A stretch of DNA of 64,000 nt, taken from the NCBI GenBank assembly GCA_027021365.1, contig JALUUM010000037.1:39025-103024 (forward strand), given 5' to 3'. Source of the DNA: Spirochaetales bacterium (GTDB taxonomy: Bacteria > Spirochaetota > Spirochaetia > SZUA-6). The notes under the pieces were generated by a model. It was not told where the DNA came from and made no database searches. It was given only the letters and a program-made list of their open reading frames with translations. Positions within the stretch are counted from its first letter, which is position 1. Every line of letters starts with the position of its first letter. A program made the translations under genes and the position numbers. Shown piece after piece: positions 1 through 9,600 of this stretch.

Positions 1-1462
1 ACTGCTGCTTGAGCGCATTGGAGCTTTCTGTAATAGAATCTGTAAGAGCTGCATTCAACTGGTAGTCAAGCATCGGGTCGGGTGTGTGACTGTAGGAGAG
101 TTTTCCCGTATGAACCCACTGAAGAGGTGTTGCAGAAAAGGGCCCCGATGCGGAGAGGCTTCCCTGATAGGAGAGGGAGATAAGCATCTTATCCAGGGGA
201 GAAAGCTTTCCACCCGTGCCCCAGGAAAGCTTGTTCGATTCCAGGGCCATATTTGTACCGTAATTCTGGCTAAACTCACCCTTTGCAGAGAGGTCTTTAA
301 CCATGCTTTTATCTTTACCGGTAAAGCCGCCTGAAACCTTAAGGCTGTGGTCGAATAGGTTCTCCCCTGCCTTAAGCTCGTAACGTGAGAGAGCCTTTAT
401 CCCCGAATCATTCCTGTAGCTCGCGCCGGTACTGGCGGTCCATGCCGCACTGTGCGGTTGATAATCGACGCCGGAGGTCCCCGCATCGGGGCCCTCCCTG
501 GTAAGCCAGGTGTCGAGCCTGCCGCCGTAAATATCAACAGAGAAATCCTTATTGAACGGGAAAATAAGCCCAAGCTTTGACTCGAGGCTTGTGGTGGATA
601 CCGTGTTGGTTGTGCTAAGATACTCCACCTTGCTGAAATCAGGAGAAATGGATGTGGTTACCTGAAAGAAACCCCATACGGGAGAGGTAACTGAGAGCTC
701 GTTTGCAAAGCTCGTATTGTTTACGCTGTTAAGCTTATCACGCTGACTTGCAAAGGAATCTGTAAGGCTAACGCCGAACTGCCCGATACTCCCTGCAATA
801 TTCAATTTAGCCTCGTCACTCTCGATATTCTCATTTACAGTCTCGTCGTTCTCCACGGTGGTATCGGGGTCGTCACTCTTGGTACCGAGCCTGTGACTGT
901 AACGGAGAGAGATTGGAAGTGTCGGCAGGAATCCTATATTCACGGAAGCATCAAGTAGAAATTTTGCCTCGTCTTTAAGAATATCCTCGACTGTGTTTGC
1001 CTTGTCATCATATATTCCCCGGAACTTAAAACTCAGCCCGCTTATCCTGAACAGAAAATCACCGCCGTATTTTTGGTTGAGTCCGCCAATTACATTCTTT
1101 CTGAAGGCAGTCCCGGAAATCTGAATTGCACCCGCAGAGCCAAGGGGCTGAAGAAGTGAGAACCGTGAGTCCGTAAAGAAGTCGTAGTTCGTAGTACCGG
1201 AGGAATCGTTACCGCCGCTTCCTCCCAGGGACAGTCGTCCTGAAAATTGGGTTTTTCCGAGGAAAACCTCTTCCTTCTCGATGTCCGGCTTAGGCGCAGA
1301 CCATTGTGCCTCAACCTTGTTTACTCCCGTATCAGGAAGCTTCCTTACTATCCTTACCTCGCTCCAGAGGAAGCTGCTTCCAAAGCTGCCAAACAAAAGA
1401 ACCGCCAGTGCCAGTGTAATCGATTTTTTCATTTCTAACTTTTTCATTGTCAACTTTTTCAT
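1..1462 (-). CDS. Putative envelope protein with signal peptide (3' part outside window)
   Basis: The reading frame is open from about 1462 to the left edge, so the gene is incomplete here. The N-terminus has a lysine-rich start and a hydrophobic stretch (ITLALAVLLFGSFGSSFLWS), a clear Sec signal. The mature part is rich in alternating polar and hydrophobic residues with many Ser, Thr, Gly and aromatic positions (for example FSGRLSLGGSGG), which fits a beta-rich outer-membrane or surface protein. No family was recognised. Three in-frame ATG codons lie 15 bp apart at 1462, 1447 and 1432. The first is preceded by GGGAGGGG with 7-nt spacing and overlaps the upstream stop as ATGA, so it is preferred. 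It is the third gene of the surface-protein operon that begins at 12263. Confidence 0.75.
   Translation of the reverse strand, partial: MKKLTMKKLEMKKSITLALAVLLFGSFGSSFLWSEVRIVRKLPDTGVNKVEAQWSAPKPDIEKEEVFLGKTQFSGRLSLGGSGGNDSSGTTNYDFFTDSRFSLLQPLGSAGAIQISGTAFRKNVIGGLNQKYGGDFLFRISGLSFKFRGIYDDKANTVEDILKDEAKFLLDASVNIGFLPTLPISLRYSHRLGTKSDDPDTTVENDETVNENIESDEAKLNIAGSIGQFGVSLTDSFASQRDKLNSVNNTSFANELSVTSPVWGFFQVTTSISPDFSKVEYLSTTNTVSTTSLESKLGLIFPFNKDFSVDIYGGRLDTWLTREGPDAGTSGVDYQPHSAAWTASTGASYRNDSGIKALSRYELKAGENLFDHSLKVSGGFTGKDKSMVKDLSAKGEFSQNYGTNMALESNKLSWGTGGKLSPLDKMLISLSYQGSLSASGPFSATPLQWVHTGKLSYSHTPDPMLDYQLNAALTDSITESSNALKQQ
1432..1462 (-). repeat. Triplicated 15-bp start-codon unit
   Basis: On the minus strand three consecutive units each begin ATGAAAAA and are 15 bp apart, giving start-like codons at 1462, 1447 and 1432, all in one frame. 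Only the first has a well-spaced Shine-Dalgarno sequence. The arrangement looks like a micro-duplication of the translation start. Confidence 0.6.
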
Positions 1463-3615
1463 TTTGCAGCCCCTCCCTTTGACTCTTTTTTCTCCTTCTC
1501 TGCCGTTACGGTAACCTTTCTGCTCTCATTGCCGGAGGTATCGATTGCCGTTACACCGTACCTGCTTCCCGGCTTTGCCCACCTGTCAAAGAACTCGAGC
1601 TCCTTTAACGGTTTTTTGGTGATCTGTTTCCATCTTTCTCCCTTCGGCGGAATCCTGTAGATAAGGTAACCCTTGACATCCTTATCGGGAGAAGCCTCCC
1701 AGGTAAGCCTTATACCCCATTTTTCAACCCTTGCCTTAAGGCCGGCAGGTGGTTTTGGCGGAACAATGTCGGTGGGAATTACCTTTACCTCCCTGGAGGG
1801 TTTGCTCTCGTTACCCGAGGTGTCAACCTCGGTGACAAAGTACCTGTACTCAACCCCTTTTGAAACCGTCTCGTCCACCCACTCGGTGACCTTTTTATCA
1901 AGCTCCTTGATCTTTACAAAGCCCTTCTTACCTTTGGCGGATGAGCCGCTGTTAGTTGAGCTATCACCTGCACCGGAAGAACTACCGGCACCCGAAGCGG
2001 TGGTCGCACTGCCGCCGGTTCCACTACTGCCGCCGGCACCTGCAGCACTGCCGCCGGTTCCTCCACCCGTGCCCCCCCTCCTGTAGACAAAGTGTTTGTC
2101 CAGATCCCTGGAAAGACAGGGCTGCCATGTAAGCAGTACATTCCCCTCATCCGTTGGTTTTGCAGTGAGATAAAAGGGAGGCGGAGGCGGAACATTATCA
2201 GGAATCATCACCTGAATGTAGACCCTGTCCCCCTCGTTTCCCGAGTTATCAACACCGGTTACGGCATACCACAGGGGTATACCGGGCCTTAATCCCCTCT
2301 TCTTGTATCCGGCATCGAGGTAGGCAGGGCTTCCAGACGGCTTTAACGGCTTTTCCGTTATCCTCATCATCCTGTCCTTACTCTCGCCCCTGTATATGAA
2401 GTAACCTGATAGGTCGGGATTCCCAAGCGCCTTCCAGGAGAGTGAAACGTAACGTTTCTCATTTTCCACATCACCGGACAGCCCCTCCACCGGTGGTGGC
2501 GGTTCCGTATCTTTGGGAATTATGGATGCGGGACCGGACATAGCACTTTCGTTACCGCTCTTATCGACTGCCGAAACCCTGTAATAGTGCACAACTCCCC
2601 TTACCGCTTCCTTATCCAGAAACCTGGGAGAGTCTGCAGGTATCGGTTTTTTATTTATCCTTTCAAACTTACCCTTTACACTATCCCCTCTGTAGACATT
2701 GTAATGGTCGGCATCGACCTCAGGTGATATCTTCCACAGAAGGAGCACCCCATCCTTCGAATCAACGGCCTTGATACCGGAAGGGACAAGCGGCGGTTTC
2801 TTATCAACCGGCTTTACCGCTTCCGAATACACCTTCTCACTCTTTGCCCCTATCATATTTATCGCTTCGATTGCATAGGTATAAAAAACACCGTTTTTAA
2901 CCCTTTCATCCACATATGAAAGCCAGCCCTCTATCCTAAGGATAGGAGCCTCCGTAATCCTTCTGTATTTACCCTCTCCGTCCTTTCTGTAGAGGATAAA
3001 GCCGACTGCCAAATCCTTCTCCCCGCCCCTGTAAGGGGGATACTTCCAGGAAAGTTTTATATTACCGTCACCGGCAACAGCCTTAAGCTCGCTCGGCTTC
3101 GGTGGTTTCGGTGAATCCTCCACCCTTACGGTCTTCTCTACCCTCTTAATCTCCTTACCCAGGATATTCAAGAGAACAACCCTGTAGCTGTAGCTCTTAC
3201 CCCGGCTGACATTGCTATCTATATAGGTTCTTCCCATTGCCATTCTTAGCCCGTGGCTTATAAGGCACAGTGCAAGCGTCGTGTTCCTGTCTACCTTAAG
3301 CCTGTTATAGAGATAACCGGGGTCTTCGGAACCTATCCTCTTTGCTATCCAGTGAAAATCGCTTCCCATCAGTTCAACTGCCTTGTAGGGATCCTTTACG
3401 GGAACAACAGGCTTTTCCGTAAGAAGCTTAAACTCCTTCTCCCCTGAGGCCTTTCTGTAAACATCGAAAGACATAACGCTTCGAGGCGTATCCCCAAGAA
3501 CCACCACAACCTTGTCTCCTGCAGGAAGGATGTATGCAAGCGGCGCCTTCTGGGCAGACAAGCCCATTCCTGTAAGTGCTACAAAAACCAATGTAAGTAA
3601 AATTACCTTTTTCAT
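1459..3615 (-). CDS. Secreted multi-domain fibronectin type III protein
   Basis: This 718-residue protein has a Sec signal (VILLTLVFVALTGMGLSAQ) followed by about six fibronectin III-like modules. Modules are separated by Pro-rich hinges such as DKKPPLVPSG and DTEPPPPVEG, and show recurring motifs: a Trp near LSWK or LTWE, FxxYR in strand C, and DxSGNES near the end. The fifth module (about residues 470-600) carries a long Gly/Ser/Thr/Ala linker between its YRR and KGKKGF segments, so the low-complexity insert sits inside a domain. The tail is Lys/Glu rich. No catalytic domain is visible, so a structural or adhesive role in the periplasm or on the surface is inferred. It starts 11 bp after the giant gene and overlaps the next gene by 4 bp. 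Confidence 0.85.
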   Translation of the reverse strand: MKKVILLTLVFVALTGMGLSAQKAPLAYILPAGDKVVVVLGDTPRSVMSFDVYRKASGEKEFKLLTEKPVVPVKDPYKAVELMGSDFHWIAKRIGSEDPGYLYNRLKVDRNTTLALCLISHGLRMAMGRTYIDSNVSRGKSYSYRVVLLNILGKEIKRVEKTVRVEDSPKPPKPSELKAVAGDGNIKLSWKYPPYRGGEKDLAVGFILYRKDGEGKYRRITEAPILRIEGWLSYVDERVKNGVFYTYAIEAINMIGAKSEKVYSEAVKPVDKKPPLVPSGIKAVDSKDGVLLLWKISPEVDADHYNVYRGDSVKGKFERINKKPIPADSPRFLDKEAVRGVVHYYRVSAVDKSGNESAMSGPASIIPKDTEPPPPVEGLSGDVENEKRYVSLSWKALGNPDLSGYFIYRGESKDRMMRITEKPLKPSGSPAYLDAGYKKRGLRPGIPLWYAVTGVDNSGNEGDRVYIQVMIPDNVPPPPPFYLTAKPTDEGNVLLTWQPCLSRDLDKHFVYRRGGTGGGTGGSAAGAGGSSGTGGSATTASGAGSSSGAGDSSTNSGSSAKGKKGFVKIKELDKKVTEWVDETVSKGVEYRYFVTEVDTSGNESKPSREVKVIPTDIVPPKPPAGLKARVEKWGIRLTWEASPDKDVKGYLIYRIPPKGERWKQITKKPLKELEFFDRWAKPGSRYGVTAIDTSGNESRKVTVTAEKEKKESKGGAAK

Positions 3616-3626
3616 ATCATCCCTCC

Positions 3627-6600
3627 CTACAACCTGTTGCTCTTCTGCGGAACGTTGTTGCTGCTACCGCCTTTCTTTCCGGGAAGCTCCCTGACTATAT
3701 TGATAGTTACCGTGCCAACCGCTTTTTCCAGACCTGCACCGTTTTTGACCCAGACTTTAACCCTGTATTTCTTTCCGTATCTCAAACTGTGGCCTCCCAG
3801 GAATGCTCCCAGTCCTTTGGGAAAACCCGTTATCCTGACGGTAAGGTTTATATCCTCGGGTAATGCTCCGGAAGATACCTCCTGCCAGTCAGACTCGAAC
3901 CACGGCGGGCCCCAAACATCAACATCCTGTACCCACGGAGGCATCTCACCGGCTTTAGGAGTTTGAAACTTTCCTCCGCCGGGTGCCTGTCCACCCTGTT
4001 CCTTTGCCTGAGGAACTATTTCGGAGGGCACCTCCATTCCCTGTATCTCCTGGCTTCCTCCGAATACCCCGGGTGCCGTAAAACCGCCCGAAACCGGTAT
4101 GGCGAAATTGTTGTCGCCTCCGGTATTTTCATTATAGGAAGTCTCCTCCACATCCCAAACGGCAAACCTGTAGGCTTTAATTCCCGATTCATTGTCGCGC
4201 GCCCTTATCGTTACCTCGAGGTAATCCCTGGAGGTCGAGTACTCCGGTGCCGTTAGTGAAGTATCAACCGGTGGTGTTGTATCAACAACAACCGGTGTCG
4301 ATGCGCCAGTGCTTTCAAGGCCTGCGCCGTTCTTTGCCTTTACAAGTATATAGTATGTAGTGCCACCGGAGAGGTGCAGGGTGTCAAGATCAACCGAGTA
4401 ATCGAGGCTTGCCACAGTGCCTGCAACCTTTTTCTTCGGAGTTGCCCCACTTCCAGCCAAATTTCCGGCTCCACCTACGAATCCACTTTCAGACCTGCTT
4501 CCAATAGGACCTGATCTCTGTTTACCAAGCTCTACCGTTCCCTCTGTCCCCTGTCCCAGTATATAGGGCTTTTCCTTAAGGACAACACTGCTCCATGGCA
4601 GGACATCAGGATAGTAGGGAGTCGTTCCTATACCATACGAGTACTCCACAATCCCGGATTCCGGATCTTCAACACGATTCCAACCCAGTGAAAGCTTGGA
4701 AGTATCAGAGGTGAAATTGCCGGAGATACTTACCGGAACAGGCTGTTGAGGCGGTGTTGAATCGCTGTAACTTAGGCTTATGCTCCTACTAACTCGAGTT
4801 TCCAGGCCTGCTCCGTTTTCAGCCTTTACAGTTACATATACATCGCTTCCCTGCGGGAGCGGAATATTAACAACCGTTGCTTTGTTCGCCGTTGTCTCCC
4901 TCCATTCAACAAGATCATCTGCACCCTCGCTCGTTCCGACTGCAAAGCTGTGTGAAGCAATTCCCGATTCCGGATCGGTAGCCGGAGTGAATCTAAAGCT
5001 TATCGAGTTTCCGTGGTTATCCGCCTTCACCTGCGTAAGGGAATTTATAGATAGCCCAACAGGGGCTGTTGTATCAACAAGAATCGGATCGGATGTTCCT
5101 ATGCTTATCTTGCCCACTCCATTCGTTGCCTTAACACTCACGACGTAAGACTTTCCGTGTTCAAGGTTTAGTCCTATTATGTTTGCCTCTTTCCTTCCCC
5201 CTGCATTGTGCCAGCCAAGAACATCGGTCGGAACCTGGGGTGACTGTGCCGTTTCCGTGTAACCGCCAAGCGTTTCTAGCGTTCCAGGCTGCATTCCCGA
5301 CCCAATAGTTCCCGCGATACCGGATACTGTCCCTGAGGCTGCAACATTGGCGCCTCCGGTAACTAACCCTTTCTTGGAAGCATAGGTTCCGACAGCATAC
5401 TGGTAACTCTGAATGCCTGATTCCAGGTCCTCGGAACTCCAGCGGGCATAAATCTTGTCTGTCCTGTATGTAAAGGGACCTTCCAGTGTTACAACTGGCT
5501 TTGACGGAGGTGTCTTGTCACTCGTATCGAGGCTTGAGGATACGGGTGTATTGTCAGTTGCGGGATTAAAGTAACGCAGGTTCACGGTTGCCCTTCTTAC
5601 TATACTCTTTCCGCCTGCACCCCTTACCTTTATATAGAGGTAGTAGTCTCCCGCCTTGTTTATATCCGGGAAAAAGGGTTCCGTAAGTGATGTCAAATCA
5701 CCCAGTGTAAACCATGGAATAAAGATTGGGATGCTTACCAGGTTAAACTGCAGCATACCCGGAATTCCACCGCTTGAACCACTGTTACCTCCCGTATTTC
5801 CCGTAGTACCTGTGTTTTCCTGGGATGCGCCTTCACTTCCCGAAGTACTACCGCCACCTCCCGAAGCGCCTCCCGAAGTGCCTCCCGAACTGCCGGCAGG
5901 CTCTACCTTGTATTCATACTCCACAACACCAACGGGGTGACTCCCTGAAAAGCTTGCCGTGAGGAGCGCTGTAAATTCATTCCGGCTCGTTACGGTTCCG
6001 CTAAAGCTCTCCACCGAGGGAACCTCCAGATAGGGTTCTATCTCTGCCCTCTTACCGGCAAAGTAACTTGTTATGGGTATCCAGATAGTAGGCGTTTTTT
6101 TCTGTTTCAGCTTATAGGGATCCCTTATAATACGTGCATCCCCTATTAACCCTAAAAGTGAATCTTCCAGCTTTATCGTTGCACCGATACCTGCAACACC
6201 TGCAAAGTTTCCCTGTGTATTTCCAGAAGAGCTTCCGGAGACTCCCGGAGTGGTAATTCCGGGTGTTGAGGGAACCTGAATTGTACCGGTGGCACCTGTT
6301 CCGTTAAAGACAAGCCTGCTTGCCTCCGGTACTTTGCTACCCGTTTTATCACTTACCTTATCGCCCTCATCGCCATAGGGCTCTATATTCATCATAACCT
6401 TCCCGCCAAACTGCTTACCCTTTACAGCCGGCACTCCCGGGCCCGTTGGTCCTACGGGAGCCACAGGGCGGAGTGGCCCGATTGTGGGTGTATCAGGTAT
6501 CTTTGTTCCCTGGGGAAGTGTCTGGCCATCGCGAAGTACCGTGCCGGCAACCTCTCCCGTTCTAAATGAAAGCCCCGTACCTGCAAGCCCTGCTATACCG

Positions 6601-9600
6601 GATACGTTACCCGTTGCATCAACGCCAATCATACCCGTTCCGTACTCTGCAAGCTCATCGTATATCTCGTAAATGATATCGTACAATGCTGATTTTCTTT
6701 CATATATACTGTCTATCAAGTTGGTTGTGCTTGCCCATTTCTGCCTGAAGGCCTGGGCACTCTCCTTGAAGGATGCAATTGCCTGTTGCCTCCTTTCAAG
6801 CGAGAGGCTCTTCGACTTTGTAAATCCTGCAATCGGGATATTCCACCAGAGTTCAACACCCGTCTCTATAAATAGTCCGGAAGGCGAAACATCAGTGGGC
6901 GGATTGTAGGTTTCAGGCTGTTCACCACCAGTGCTTCCCACACTTATAAGAGCCTGTATAAGTTGGATTCTATCGTTATTCCAGCTGTTAAGTGTATTCT
7001 CGGTAAGTCCCTGCGCCTTGGTTTGAAGCTCCTGCCTTACCTCATTTTCAGATACCTGGCTTTGAATTATATTCAGGCTTTCATCGGCAAACTTGTAGTT
7101 CTTACCCTGGAATGCTACAAAGTCATTTATATAGTTACCCATCTCCGTATAGACAGTGCCATACCTTCTTGCAAGTTCCGAAAGGCTCTTATCAGACTGA
7201 AATAGAAGTTCATCCAGTTGCTGAAGCTTTGCATCTATCTTACCGGCCTCCTCCATAAAGGCATCCTGATACTTTGCAAAGTCCTCCCTTACACTTGTAA
7301 ATCTGTCCTGCTGACTTTCAGCTTCAGCTTCATCAATCCTGAAGCCACTCTGCACTGTCTTTGAAACTCCCCCGACATTGACAGTTTTTTCATCTATTCC
7401 CTTAAATGGATTTCTTAAATTCCCAATATCCTGTACCGAGGGAAGATCCTCCACAAGAAGGTCTTCATACTGATCTATCCTTGCCGCGATATCCTGCTGC
7501 AGTGATTCCAGATTTGAAATATCCCGGTTTATCCTGTTCATCAGTTGCTGAAGCCTTGTCCTTGCCTCGACAAGGTTTTGCTGGCCGGGTCCGTATATCC
7601 TTTCGTATATGACACGCAATCCCTGAGGCAGCCCCTCGGGCCCCCACCTGTTAAGCTCATTGTACTGAAAGGCAACGGTAATTAACCCTCCCAGTATTCC
7701 GGACCGCTCTACAAGGGCAAGTCCTGCAGCCTCCCTCTGCGCCTCGTTCAAACGGGCAAGCTCCAATTTTGCATCATTCATTGCCTCGGTAAGCTGATCC
7801 TTTGCCTCGTTCATGGCATCCGCCATGTTTCTCGCTTCCTCGATAATACCGTCGTACTTGGCATTTCTTCCCTTCCCACCATGAAATCCGTTCTCACCTA
7901 CGGATATCCAGAGGCTTCCGTTAAATACCGTTACATAGCAGACTTTAACCCTAATGCTTCCCACTGCATAAATCACGAATACTGGTGAACCTATAAGAGC
8001 ACCTTCCAGGCTTGCGGCTGCTGAAAACAAGCCTTCCAGGAAATCACCCTCTGCAGCAACCTTAACATAGGCCCCCCATGTATCGGGATCGGGAACCTTG
8101 TAGTACCAGAACATACCGCTGTATGTGAGTGTTCCTGAAATTATCTTGTAATCTATACCCATACTTACAGAGGCTTCCAGCATGAATCCCGGAGGCCCTA
8201 CAAAGAGGCTTCCAGATGAAACATCCTGGCCAAGAAGCGAAATATTGAATTCCCCTGAAACACCCCAGAGGTCCTTCGAATAGACATAGAATTCCAGGTT
8301 TCCCTGGCCCTCTATAATGGATACATAGTCCATATTGACAACCACGTTACCCTCGCCATAGGCAGGGTTCCACCCGATTGCAAGGTATGCAGTTCCCTCT
8401 AAAAGCCCGTCCAGACACTCAACTTCTGCATCGAGGTTAAAGTAGTTTGCCGTAATTGTTACAAGCGCCCTTCCGCTTACAAAGTCCGGTGCCGATACAT
8501 AGACACCTCCAAGTAGCATTATGGCAAAGGCACCCGGGTTCTCCGCACCGCCGGGCCGCTTGCTCGTAATCTCGTCGCTCAACTCGGGCCGTTCAAATCG
8601 TGCTATATGCCTTACAAGCTCTACATCCTCCTGTACCGGATTAATAAAGACACCGCCGCCAATCTCATTCAAGAATACACCTGGCCCAACTGCAACAGAG
8701 AGGCCTGAAGCCGCAATGAATATTCCCATAGTGGGGACACCGTTCTGGCTTCCTATCTTTCCGACGGCAACGGCAGAGATTTCATTGGGAAGGTCAACCT
8801 CTCCGGCAACCCTTAACAGCGCACTTTCATACTCTATATCTGCCCGTATATCCACGCCGGAGGTGGAGAGAGTTGCATTACGCAAGACCATTCCGTAGGA
8901 ACCATTCTGCAACTGATAAAAGGTAAGCTCATCAAAGCCGCCGTTCATTACGGGGTCATCGGAAGAGCCGACACTGACAGATGCCCCCATAAAACGGAGA
9001 TAACTCTTTACATCTACACTCTTCGTTGATTTCTGAGGTGCCCGGTTCTCACCCTCACCCGTGGTGGCATCGGCATTGAATGTGAGAGTTGTGGGGCTTC
9101 CGCTCCAATCGACATCATCCACCTCGACATGTACCGCATCCACAACATCCAGCATACCACCCTGTATGGCATCAGAAAGGTTTGAAACCGAACCATCGAG
9201 CCCTATTGCAAGGTTTTCAAAATTGACCTGGCCTGAAACGCCGGAAAGATCAACAAGTATTCCACCTGTAAAGATTATCCTGAAAGGATCAGGTGCAACG
9301 GCAAGCCCGTCTATCAGTATAGATAGCGCCGCAAGGTCGAGCCTCTTGTTGGAAATGAGTGTTGCATTCGTAGGCTGGTGCCATGTCACATCCCCATCCA
9401 TCGAAATTGTAACACCACCCGTAAAGTCCTCATTGGCATTGAGCTCTCCAAAGGAAATCCTCTTTTCATCCTCAGATGGTTGTGAACCATCCTGGTTCTT
9501 GAGATCGAGGTAAAAGTCGACGCCTATCTGTATTTCACTGTGATCCTTATCGAAATCACCCTCGTTGAATACCAGATACAGTGCCAGGTAGGTAAGGTCA

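Noticed and set aside
1673..2086. Open frame on the plus strand opposite the Fn3 protein gene
   Set aside because: It mirrors the repetitive Gly/Ser/Pro coding of the minus-strand gene and has low-complexity Pro/Leu composition; the minus gene has domains and a signal peptide.
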